From Pseudopedobacter sp039918235 (GTDB taxonomy: Bacteria > Bacteroidota > Bacteroidia > Sphingobacteriales > Sphingobacteriaceae): a stretch of 64,000 nucleotides of DNA. The notes below the pieces were generated by a model. It had not been told where the DNA came from and did not search any database. It saw nothing but the letters and a program-made list of their open reading frames with translations. The stretch lies in assembly GCA_039918235.1 (NCBI GenBank), contig JBDSHZ010000087.1, positions 1 to 64,000 on the forward strand. Reading direction: 5' to 3'. Numbering within the stretch: the first letter of the stretch is position 1; every line of letters begins with the position of its first letter. Of this stretch, positions 1-7,369 are shown piece after piece. The position numbers and the translations under genes are program-made.

Positions 1-53
1 GCAGTAACCATCGCTATAAACAGAACGATCGTAATCCTAACATTCTCCTTCAT
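1..53 (-). CDS. Partial gene start, hydrophobic N-terminus, function unknown
   Basis: Reading leftward from position 53 gives an open frame beginning MKENVRITIVLFIAMVT that runs off the left edge. A positively charged start followed by hydrophobic residues looks like a signal peptide or membrane anchor. An in-frame ATG at 62 is an alternative start. Too little is present to name a family. The 260 bases between this start and the next gene on the plus strand contain no other gene that I can see and presumably carry the two divergent promoters. Confidence 0.35.
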   Translation of the reverse strand, partial: MKENVRITIVLFIAMVT

Positions 54-322
54 AATCACCATGATTCAGATGCGCTTTCAACGCATTTACAGAAACGCTA
101 ATCATTGTTGGCTAATCAGAACCATTAGGCTTGTGACAAAGTGTTACCTTTTTTATGCCTCCAAGGCTTACGATTCCTTTTTTTTCTTTGTAACTTTTTT
201 GATATATTAAAACAATTATTAGATTTACATTAAAATATAAAAACACCTTGTCTATACTACCAATTTATTCTGTTTTGTTTACAAGTAAGTTTTTATATGA
301 TATACTTTGATCTAAAAATTAA

Positions 323-1264
323 ATGAGAATAATTTTATCTAAAAAAATTAAAATTCAGCGTTTATTATTAATTGCACTATCCTGTTTTTCATTTTTGATT
401 GCTAAAGCACAAACAGAAACCGATGCCCTCATGATGAAAAAAAATGAGCTATGTATTGGTGGGATTTATGCCTACAGTAATTGGAGTAATTATTGGGAAG
501 GCTCCCTAAAACGTAACAATCAAAATATTGGAAACGTGTCGTCCAATCAATTCCATTTAATGGGCACTTATGGTTTAAACAATAAAATTAACCTTCTTTT
601 TAATGTTCCGTATGTGACCACCAAATCTAATGCAGGTACATTGAGTGGATTTGAGGGTCTCCAAGACATCAGCTTTGCTATCAAATGGAAAACCTATTCA
701 AAAAAAGTTGGAGCGGGTAACTTAGGCCTATTTCTAGGTGCTGGGTTGTCAACACCATTAACCAATTATGTAACAGACTTTCAACCTTTAGCTATTGGCA
801 TGGGAAGCACAAACCTAACCGGACGTGTAAATATTGATTACTTAGTGAAACGGTTTTATGTAACACTAGCCAGTGCGTATATGCGTAGAAGTAATATTCA
901 ATTAGACAGAAACAGTTATTATACAAATAGGTTAATAAATTCTAACCAAGTTGCAATGCCTGATATGCTGATGTTTAACCTAGGTACGGGTTATCGTCAT
1001 GGGAACACAATTGCCGAAGTTGCATTTTCAAATATGACCTCTTTAGGCGGTTTTGATATTCGAAAAAACGACATGCCTTTCCCCAGCAACAGAATGAATG
1101 CCACTACAGTTGGAGGAAATATAAAATACAATTTAGCTAAAATTCCTGCTTTAACTTTAGTTGGCGGTGGTAATTACGTAGTGGCAGGTAGAAACGTAGG
1201 ACAAAATTATAACCTAAACGCTGGTTTGTTTTACATCATCAATTTTAATCCATCTAAGAAATAA
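323..1264 (+). CDS. Secreted outer-membrane beta-barrel protein, transporter-like
   Basis: 313 residues with a clear signal peptide (basic start, hydrophobic stretch at about 12-26, then AKAQ). The mature part is rich in alternating polar/aromatic strands and glycines and ends in a hydrophobic strand, which is typical of an outer-membrane beta-barrel. It resembles the broad group annotated as MetA-pathway/transporter-like barrels in Bacteroidota, but no diagnostic motif is visible. The haloperoxidase-like lipoprotein gene starts 4 bases after its stop, so the two are very likely co-transcribed, and the barrel may pass a substrate or product of that enzyme. Specific substrate unknown. Confidence 0.6.
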   Translation: MRIILSKKIKIQRLLLIALSCFSFLIAKAQTETDALMMKKNELCIGGIYAYSNWSNYWEGSLKRNNQNIGNVSSNQFHLMGTYGLNNKINLLFNVPYVTTKSNAGTLSGFEGLQDISFAIKWKTYSKKVGAGNLGLFLGAGLSTPLTNYVTDFQPLAIGMGSTNLTGRVNIDYLVKRFYVTLASAYMRRSNIQLDRNSYYTNRLINSNQVAMPDMLMFNLGTGYRHGNTIAEVAFSNMTSLGGFDIRKNDMPFPSNRMNATTVGGNIKYNLAKIPALTLVGGGNYVVAGRNVGQNYNLNAGLFYIINFNPSKK

Positions 1265-1268
1265 CACC

Positions 1269-2807
1269 ATGAAAAAATTAAATACAATCTTATATATATT
1301 GATCTTATTTATGGCAATATCTTGTAAAAAGGATATCGTTGATCAAACAGAAGGAATAGCAGCACTAAATCCCGCTTCTACTGATATAGATGCTGGTAAA
1401 TGGAAAACCATTTTATTAAGTTCTAGTGCTGAAATTAGCGTAGCAAGTCCGCTAACCACTACCAATCCACTTTATATCGCAGAATTAAATGAAATAAAAA
1501 GCCTACAACAAAACATCACTAAAGAACAACAAAATGATATCAACTACTGGGCCGCTGGCGGTATCTTACGTTGGAACGAAATAATGCGAGAGCTGGTGGC
1601 AAAATACAACTTGCCTCCTTATCAAAACAATGATGGTAGCTATCCTATTCCTAACGGTGCAAATCCTTTTGCTTATCCCTTGTTTCCGTTTTCTAATCCT
1701 CCTTACGCGGCTAGGGCTTATGCATACGTTGCTGCTGCACAGTATGATGCATTGGTTGCCGCTTGGCATTATAAAAAACTATATAATCGTTTAGCACCAA
1801 ATAAAAATTCTGACATCACAGCATTGGTTCCTATTTCAGATTTGCCCTCCTATCCATCAGAAGCTGCGGTTATTGCTGGCGTTACTGGAGAAATGATGAA
1901 ACTTTTGTTTCCAACAGAAATCGCAAATATTGAGCAAAAAGTATCCAATCAAACCTTAAGTATGATGAGGGCAGGCGCCGCAACACGCAGTGATATTGAT
2001 GCTGGCGAACTTTTAGGAAGAGCAGTAGCGCAAAAATTTATCTTAAAAGCCAGAGGTGATAAAGCTGGAGCTGCTGTTGGTACACCAGCCCAATGGGCAA
2101 AATTAGAAACCGATTGTATAGCAGAAGGAAGAACTCCTTGGATAAGTTTAGAATCCCCAAAAAGACCTCCGATGTTGCCCTATTTCGGCGATGTGGTGCC
2201 AATTTTGATGCCTCGTACAACTTTAATGACTTTTCTTCCACCACCACCACCACCAGTAGGTAGTGCAGCTTTAGACATTGAAACAGCTGAAGTATATGAA
2301 TTCTCTAAAAAACAAGATCGAGAAAACATCAGGATAGCACATTTTTGGGCAGATGGCATTGGAACTTCTACCCCTCCAGGACATTGGAATGCCATTGCCG
2401 CTGAAGATTTTATTAAACAAAATTTAAGCGAAGTAAAATGGAGTAGAAATATAGCTTTGCTAAACTTAACTTTAATGGATGCGGCAATTATTACTTGGGT
2501 AACAAAATTTAAATACTATAACGGCAGGCCCACACAGGTAAATCCAGCCATTAAAACTTTTAACGGTATACCTAATTTCCCTTCATACATCTCTGGTCAC
2601 GCAACATTTAGCGGTTCAGCAGCAACTATACTCGGCTACCTCACACCTTCCAGAGCCAAAGCATATAACGATATGGCTTATGAAGCTTCTATCTCAAGAT
2701 TAGTATCAGGGATTCACTTCCGTAGCGATTGCGAAGTAGGAATTGAAGTAGGTGAAAAAGTAGGTGCTTATTTTATTGAAAGAGGTAAAACAGACGGATC
2801 ACAATAG
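1269..2807 (+). CDS. Vanadium-dependent haloperoxidase / PAP2-like lipoprotein
   Basis: 512 residues. The N-terminus is a lipoprotein signal (hydrophobic stretch then AISCKK, lipidated Cys at about residue 19), so the protein is anchored in the envelope. The C-terminal half carries the three signature motifs of the vanadium haloperoxidase/PAP2 superfamily: KFKYYNGRP at about 412-420, PSYISGHATFSG with S-G-H at 442-444, and SRLVSGIHF with Arg about 477 and His 483. These residues bind vanadate or phosphate. The family oxidises halides with peroxide or, in relatives, hydrolyses phosphoesters; sequence alone does not decide which. A proline run near residue 323 is likely a loop. It follows the barrel gene by 4 bases. 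Confidence 0.82.
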   Translation: MKKLNTILYILILFMAISCKKDIVDQTEGIAALNPASTDIDAGKWKTILLSSSAEISVASPLTTTNPLYIAELNEIKSLQQNITKEQQNDINYWAAGGILRWNEIMRELVAKYNLPPYQNNDGSYPIPNGANPFAYPLFPFSNPPYAARAYAYVAAAQYDALVAAWHYKKLYNRLAPNKNSDITALVPISDLPSYPSEAAVIAGVTGEMMKLLFPTEIANIEQKVSNQTLSMMRAGAATRSDIDAGELLGRAVAQKFILKARGDKAGAAVGTPAQWAKLETDCIAEGRTPWISLESPKRPPMLPYFGDVVPILMPRTTLMTFLPPPPPPVGSAALDIETAEVYEFSKKQDRENIRIAHFWADGIGTSTPPGHWNAIAAEDFIKQNLSEVKWSRNIALLNLTLMDAAIITWVTKFKYYNGRPTQVNPAIKTFNGIPNFPSYISGHATFSGSAATILGYLTPSRAKAYNDMAYEASISRLVSGIHFRSDCEVGIEVGEKVGAYFIERGKTDGSQ

Positions 2808-2824
2808 GATAAAAATGGGTATTT

Positions 2825-2860
2825 AAAAGTGGATAATATGCTAAGATTATCCCCTTTTTT
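2825..2860 (+). terminator. Intrinsic terminator after the haloperoxidase-like gene
   Basis: The arms GGATAAT (2831-2837) and ATTATCC are flanked by an A-run and a T-run that extend the stem, with one mismatch, and six T residues end the element. It sits 18 bases after the stop codon and ends the barrel-lipoprotein unit. Confidence 0.75.
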
Positions 2861-2997
2861 GTCAATCCTAATTATCCTAAACAGCAAATGAATATGGCAT
2901 CAAAATATTAATTCTGTTAAAGGTTCATTAATTATTTTGAATTATAGTTGCCCTTCTTACCTAGAACTCACATCTTCGTGTTTTCAAAAAATACCCA

Positions 2998-5292
2998 ATG
3001 TCACAACAACATATTTTTTTAGTCGCACAAGAATTAAGCGTAAGTAGCAAGCAAGTAGAAGCTACTCTGAATTTATTGGATGAAGGCGCAACTGTCCCTT
3101 TTATTTCTAGGTACCGAAAGGAAATGACTGGAAGTTTGGACGAAGTACAAGTGGCTAGTATTAGAGATAGGGTACAGCAGTTAAGAGACTTGGACAAACG
3201 TAAAGAAGCTGTATTAAAATCTATTGAAGAGCAGGGTAAGCTCACCGCCGAATTGAAAGATCTGGTATTGGGCGCAACAACCATGACCGCTTTAGAAGAC
3301 ATTTATTTGCCTTATAAACCTAAACGTAAAACCAAAGCATCTGTAGCCAGAGAAAAGGGTTTAGAACCTTTAGCAATACTGATTTTTGAACAAGACCAGC
3401 AAAACCCTAAAACGGAAGCCACTAATTTTATTGATCCTGAAAAAGGAGTAAATACCACTGCCGAAGCATTGCAGGGAGCAAGAGATATCATTGCTGAAAT
3501 GATCGCTGAAAATGCAGACGCCAGAAATACGTTGCGGACCTTATTCTTTGACAAAGGGATTTATAAATCGGAAGTATTAAAAGGAAAAGAAGAAGAGGGC
3601 ATTAAATATAAAGATTACTTTGATTGGAGCGAACCCGTAAAAACTGCTCCATCACACCGGATTCTCGCGATGAGAAGAGGCGAAAAGGAATTGATTTTAA
3701 AACTAGATGCACTACCCGAAGAGGAAGCTGCAGTACAGTTATTAGCGCATCAGTTTATCAAAGGAAACACTAAAAAATCTCAGGAGGTGAAAATGGCTTT
3801 AGAAGATAGCTATAAGCGCCTATTGAAGCCTTCTATGGAGACAGAAACGCGTTTAAAATCTAAGCAACTGGCTGATGAAGAAGCTATCAAAGTTTTTGCA
3901 GAAAATGCCCGTCAGCTTTTATTGGCCGCCCCTATCGGACAAAAACGCGTGTTGGCACTGGATCCAGGATTTAGAACCGGTTGCAAATTAGTTTGTTTAG
4001 ATGAACAGGGAAAACTTTTAGAAAATACCACCATTTATCCGCATACCGGTGCTGGCGTTGCTAAAGAAGCTGCGCAGACTTTGAGCTACCTTGTGGGCAA
4101 ATATAAAATAGAAGCGATTGCCATCGGTAACGGAACAGCCAGCCGTGAAACAGAGGATTTTGTGAAAGCGCAACACTTAGAAAATGTTTTGGTGGTGATG
4201 GTGAATGAAAGTGGCGCATCCATTTATTCTGCTTCTGATATTGCTAGAGAAGAATTTCCTGAACATGACATCACCGTTAGAGGTGCAGTTTCTATCGGTA
4301 GAAGAATGATGGACCCGCTAGCCGAACTGGTGAAGATTGATGCAAAATCTATTGGAGTAGGGCAATATCAACATGATGTAGACCAAAACAAGTTGCAAAC
4401 CTCTTTAGATGATACGGTGATGAGCTGTGTAAATGCAGTTGGTGTTGAACTGAATACCGCTTCTAAGCAAATTCTATCTTATGTATCGGGCTTGGGCCCA
4501 CAACTGGCTCAAAACATTGTTGACTATAGAAATTTACATGGTGCTTTTACCAACCGAAATGCTTTAAAAAGCGTTGCCCGTTTGGGCGATAAAGCTTTTG
4601 AACAGGCCGCAGGATTTTTAAGGATCAGAAATGCGGAGCATCCCTTAGACAGTAGTGCCGTACATCCAGAACGTTATAAATTGGTGGAGCAGATGGCCAA
4701 AGACCTGAACTGTAAACTGGAAGACCTGATGAAAGATGACAAACTGCGTCAGCAATTAGATCTTCAAAAATATATTTCAGCAGAAGTGGGTTTGCCTACC
4801 CTAAAAGATATAATCGCAGAGTTGGCAAAACCCGGAAGAGATCCGCGTGAGCAATTTGAAGCTTTTGCCTTCGCAGATGGGATCAATAAAATTGATGATT
4901 TAAAACCTGGAATGAAGCTTCCTGGCATTGTCACTAATATTACCAACTTTGGTGCTTTTATTGATATTGGCGTTCATCAAGATGGGTTGGTGCACTTAAG
5001 TCAGCTGGCTGATAAATTTGTATCTAACCCAAACGAGGTGGTAAAAGTATCGCAAAGAGTAGAAGTTACTGTGGTAGAGGTAGATGCTGTAAGAAAGCGT
5101 ATCTCACTCACAATGAAATCTGGTGAGAAAAAAGCAGTTGAAAAAACGATGAATCCACCTGCGGTTAAGCCAGAAAAAAATCGTCAAGAAAAATCATTTA
5201 ATAAAACTGTATCAGTAAAAAAGGAACAACCTAAAATAGCAGAGGGAGATATGCAGGATAAATTAAAAGCCTTATTGGGGAAATTTAAATAA
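2998..5292 (+). CDS. tex: Tex-family RNA-binding transcription accessory protein
   Basis: 764 residues, the usual length for Tex. Domain order: N-terminal helical Tex domain, a YqgF/RNase H-like fold from about 316 (ALDPGFRTG), a helix-hairpin-helix region around 490-560 (SYVSGLGPQLAQNIVDYR), and an S1 RNA-binding domain at about 638-706 (PGIVTNITNFGAFIDIGVH). A lysine-rich linker leads to a short C-terminal tail (DKLKALLGKFK). Tex binds nucleic acid and influences transcription and stress tolerance in other bacteria; its exact role here is not shown. It stands alone, between a terminator upstream and a hairpin downstream. Confidence 0.95.
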   Translation: MSQQHIFLVAQELSVSSKQVEATLNLLDEGATVPFISRYRKEMTGSLDEVQVASIRDRVQQLRDLDKRKEAVLKSIEEQGKLTAELKDLVLGATTMTALEDIYLPYKPKRKTKASVAREKGLEPLAILIFEQDQQNPKTEATNFIDPEKGVNTTAEALQGARDIIAEMIAENADARNTLRTLFFDKGIYKSEVLKGKEEEGIKYKDYFDWSEPVKTAPSHRILAMRRGEKELILKLDALPEEEAAVQLLAHQFIKGNTKKSQEVKMALEDSYKRLLKPSMETETRLKSKQLADEEAIKVFAENARQLLLAAPIGQKRVLALDPGFRTGCKLVCLDEQGKLLENTTIYPHTGAGVAKEAAQTLSYLVGKYKIEAIAIGNGTASRETEDFVKAQHLENVLVVMVNESGASIYSASDIAREEFPEHDITVRGAVSIGRRMMDPLAELVKIDAKSIGVGQYQHDVDQNKLQTSLDDTVMSCVNAVGVELNTASKQILSYVSGLGPQLAQNIVDYRNLHGAFTNRNALKSVARLGDKAFEQAAGFLRIRNAEHPLDSSAVHPERYKLVEQMAKDLNCKLEDLMKDDKLRQQLDLQKYISAEVGLPTLKDIIAELAKPGRDPREQFEAFAFADGINKIDDLKPGMKLPGIVTNITNFGAFIDIGVHQDGLVHLSQLADKFVSNPNEVVKVSQRVEVTVVEVDAVRKRISLTMKSGEKKAVEKTMNPPAVKPEKNRQEKSFNKTVSVKKEQPKIAEGDMQDKLKALLGKFK

Positions 5293-5298
5293 GGCTAG

Positions 5299-5343
5299 AA
5301 GGTAAAGGTGAAAGGTTTAAGGAAATGCAAAAACCTTTACCTT
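5299..5343. terminator. Hairpin between convergent tex and a small acidic gene
   Basis: The arms AAGGTAAAGGT (5299-5309) and ACCTTTACCTT (5333-5343) pair perfectly over 11 bases around a 23-base loop. The element lies between two convergent genes. T-rich sequence follows on the plus strand (ATATTATTTT), so it can serve as a terminator for tex and perhaps in both directions. Confidence 0.6.
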
Positions 5344-5351
5344 ATATTATT

Positions 5352-5594
5352 TTAATCTCCAGTAGCAGGATGTGTTGGTTTTACATCAAGCTTGGGCTCG
5401 TCTTTTAAATCTTCGAAAGATTTTTCGGCATCGCCATTCTTTTCGGCATAGCCTCCTTCGCCGTGATCGTCTAAATTATCTTTTTGTCGCTGTGCTTCTT
5501 CTTTGGCCCTATTAACCTGCTCGTCCGTACGTTTATCATCTGTTTCCTGCATCGGTCCAGATTCCCATTTTTTGTTTTTTTCTTTCGGTTCCAT
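5352..5594 (-). CDS. Small acidic, disordered hypothetical protein
   Basis: 80 residues, almost entirely charged or polar (many Glu, Asp, Lys, Gln), with no hydrophobic core, signal peptide or cysteine. Such composition suggests an intrinsically disordered cytoplasmic protein. Similar short hydrophilic proteins are common in Sphingobacteriaceae and are sometimes linked to stress, but I recognise no family. It is probably real because composition and codon use are protein-like and nothing else occupies this strand. It converges on tex and has no close neighbour on its own strand. Confidence 0.55.
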   Translation of the reverse strand: MEPKEKNKKWESGPMQETDDKRTDEQVNRAKEEAQRQKDNLDDHGEGGYAEKNGDAEKSFEDLKDEPKLDVKPTHPATGD

Positions 5595-5737
5595 AGCTTT
5601 AATATTTTAAGATAAACACCCTAAATCAAAAGCCTTGCCATTAATAGAGAAAAGAACCAAGACATGGAAACATCCTGTTTAGGCTTTAGTTGTTCATTAA
5701 GCAGTGAGCCTTTTGCTTTTTGCTTTCAGCCTTCAGC

Positions 5738-6214
5738 TTACTTCAAGGTAATCTGTCTTTTGATGCTCTCTTCTAAAGAAATAAAAGTTTCTGTACGTTG
5801 GATACCCGGTACGGCTTGCACTTCATCATTTAATACATGGCGCAGGTGAGTGGTATCTCTACAGATAATTTTAGCAAACATAGAATAGGCACCCGTTGTG
5901 TAATGAAGTTCCACAATTTCTTTTACCTGTTTTAACTTATCAACTGCTTCATGATAGATGGAACCTTTTTCTAGATAAATTCCTAAGAAAGCACAGATAT
6001 CATAACCCACCTTCTGTGCATCAACAATCAGGTTAGATCCTTTGATAATTCCCAAATCCTGCATTTTTTTCATCCTTACATGGATGGTTCCGCCAGAAAC
6101 AATCAACTCCTTTGCTATTTCTGTATAAGCAGTGGTAGCATCGTTCATTAAAATAGACAGGATTTCGATATCCAAATTATCAATTTCTAAATTAGGTCGG
6201 GTTTTATCTAGCAT
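5738..6214 (-). CDS. Lrp/AsnC-family transcriptional regulator
   Basis: 158 residues, the normal Lrp/AsnC length. An N-terminal winged helix-turn-helix (about 10-65, with DNLDIEILSILMNDATTAYTEI and IVSGGTIHVRMKKMQDLGII) precedes an RAM ligand-binding beta-alpha domain (about 70-150; VGYDICAFLGIYLEKGS). Family members bind amino acids or related ligands and regulate metabolic genes, often including their own. The effector cannot be read from sequence. It is divergent from the tRNA locus at 6377, and the A/T-rich gap between them holds the tRNA promoter. Confidence 0.9.
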   Translation of the reverse strand: MLDKTRPNLEIDNLDIEILSILMNDATTAYTEIAKELIVSGGTIHVRMKKMQDLGIIKGSNLIVDAQKVGYDICAFLGIYLEKGSIYHEAVDKLKQVKEIVELHYTTGAYSMFAKIICRDTTHLRHVLNDEVQAVPGIQRTETFISLEESIKRQITLK

Positions 6215-6287
6215 GTTTTTATCAATTATTAATATTACACAATATTAAATAAAAAATTTATAAAAATTAAAATATTTTGTTGAAATA

Positions 6288-6319
6288 TTTGCAACATATA
6301 GGCATATGCTTTACATTTG
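6288..6319 (+). promoter_or_regulatory. Consensus Bacteroidota promoter for the tRNA locus
   Basis: TTTG at 6288-6291, a 20-base spacer, and TACATTTG at 6312-6319 match the Bacteroidota -33 TTTG / -7 TAnnTTTG consensus at the right spacing. Transcription would begin near 6326, about 50 bases before the mature tRNA. This argues that the odd tRNA downstream is expressed. Confidence 0.75.
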
Positions 6320-6376
6320 TTCTATACAATAAGACAAACGGGCAAGCCGGATGTACAAATTGAAAAATAAAATACA

Positions 6377-6489
6377 CTGTAGGGTGGTGAAATTGGCAGA
6401 CACACCTCCTTGTCTCGGTGGCGAAGATTTGGGAAATAGCCGTAAGGTGAAATAACTGCTTCGTGTAGGTTCGACTCCTACCCCTACAG
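6377..6489 (+). tRNA. Anomalous class II tRNA (Leu-like body, very long variable region)
   Basis: Acceptor stem TGTAGGG (6378-6384) pairs with CCCTACA (6482-6488); C6377 can also pair with G6489, giving 8 bp. The D-arm (GTG/CAC around AAATTGGCAGA) is typical of tRNA-Leu. The T-arm is perfect (GTAGG-TTCGACT-CCTAC, 6465-6481). The anticodon stem CCTCC/GGTGG has a central T-T mismatch; the loop TTGTCTC would place GTC at 34-36 and T at 37, which is unusual. The variable region (6422-6463) is about 42 bases: a perfect 5-bp stem CGAAG/CTTCG enclosing 32 bases with a small GCC-GTAA-GGT hairpin. The discriminator is G, not the A expected for Leu. CCA is not encoded. The amino acid cannot be assigned with confidence; it could be an active unusual tRNA, a non-decoding tRNA, or a decaying copy. 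Confidence 0.7.
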
Positions 6490-6524
6490 CCCTTTCGTTT
6501 AATTTAGGTTTATAATTGGTTAGT

Positions 6525-6555
6525 TTAAGCTCAGTCCTCCCCGTTCTGAGCTTAA
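6525..6555 (+). terminator. Hairpin downstream of the tRNA
   Basis: TTAAGCTCAG (6525-6534) and CTGAGCTTAA (6546-6555) form a perfect 10-bp stem with an 11-base loop, followed by CTGTTTTAT. It lies 36 bases after the tRNA 3' end and is the probable transcript end, although the T tract is weak. Between it and the next gene (6736) I see only A/T-rich sequence. Confidence 0.55.
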
Positions 6556-6735
6556 CTGTTTTATAGGGTTTTGGGTCTTTATTTAATTTTATTTTATTAG
6601 TCGAGTTTTCATCAAAAAAACCTGTATTCATACCATTTCATTAATAATTTTTCCTTTCAAAGAATCATATATATTTATTAATCAACCTATTTTAAAAAAG
6701 CTGGTATATTTAAATATCATTTTATTAATCCAGCA

Positions 6736-7296
6736 ATGAAAATTTATATCAAAAACATGGTTTGTAGCAGGTGCAAAATGGTGGTGCAATCCATATTTGA
6801 AGAACATCAAATCACTCCCGCTCATATCGCATTAGGCGAAGTGGAAATAGCTGGCGATTTGAGTGAAGAGCGATTAGCTACGCTAAATACTTCCTTAAAA
6901 AGTATGGGCTTTGAACTCATTGATGACAAGAAAAGCAGAATGGTAAGTCAAATTAAAACCATCATTATTTCCCAGGTTTTTCATTCGAAAGAAGCCAATG
7001 CTATTAATTTATCCAAACAACTATCAGATCAGTTAAATTACGATTATAACCACTTGAGCACTATTTTCTCAGAGGCGGAAGGCATTACGATTGAGAAGTA
7101 TTTCATCAATCAAAGGATAGAGCGGGTGAAGGAATTGATTTTATATGATGAGCTTTCGCTTTCTGAAATTGCCTACCAATTAGGCTACAGCAGTGTTTCG
7201 CATCTTTCTAACCAGTTTAAAAAGGTAACAGGCCTTACCCCTTCTTTTTATAAATCATTGAAGGAAAATAAGCGCACAAACATTGAAGAACTGTAA
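6736..7296 (+). CDS. HMA-like/AraC fusion regulator, probable copper sensor
   Basis: 186 residues. The first ~66 residues resemble a heavy-metal-associated domain: a ferredoxin-like pattern with a CxxC pair (C10-S-R-C13) in the first loop, as in copper chaperones. Residues ~75-180 are an AraC/XylS DNA-binding domain (two helix-turn-helix units; LSEIAYQLGYSSVSHLSNQF, then KKVTGLTPSFYKS). There is no classical AraC sugar-binding domain. The copper ATPase gene begins 73 bases downstream on the same strand, so this is most likely its metal-responsive regulator. The domain calls are by eye; copper as ligand is inferred from the CxxC and the neighbour. Confidence 0.8.
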   Translation: MKIYIKNMVCSRCKMVVQSIFEEHQITPAHIALGEVEIAGDLSEERLATLNTSLKSMGFELIDDKKSRMVSQIKTIIISQVFHSKEANAINLSKQLSDQLNYDYNHLSTIFSEAEGITIEKYFINQRIERVKELILYDELSLSEIAYQLGYSSVSHLSNQFKKVTGLTPSFYKSLKENKRTNIEEL

Positions 7297-7369
7297 ATGC
7301 TGTAAATCAAACCCATAATTGTATAACAGCATCCTTTGCAGGAAACTTATTTTTGTATCAAAAGAAACC

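Noticed and set aside
2961..3302. 113-codon minus-strand frame at the tex start
   Set aside because: It lies opposite a strongly supported Tex coding region and has a low-complexity Ser/Leu composition typical of a shadow frame.
6405..6463. Possible self-splicing intron in the anticodon loop of the tRNA
   Set aside because: The extra sequence is only ~30 bases and sits in the variable region, enclosed by a perfect stem; far too short for a group I intron.
6311..6631. 106-codon open frame on the minus strand across the tRNA
   Set aside because: It reads the complement of the tRNA; its VGVEPT stretch comes from the T-arm. Such frames opposite tRNA genes are a well-known artefact.
7319..7369. 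N-terminal extension of CopA from TTG 7319
   Set aside because: The 17 extra residues have no homology-like features, and the HMA domain starts at the ATG at 7370.
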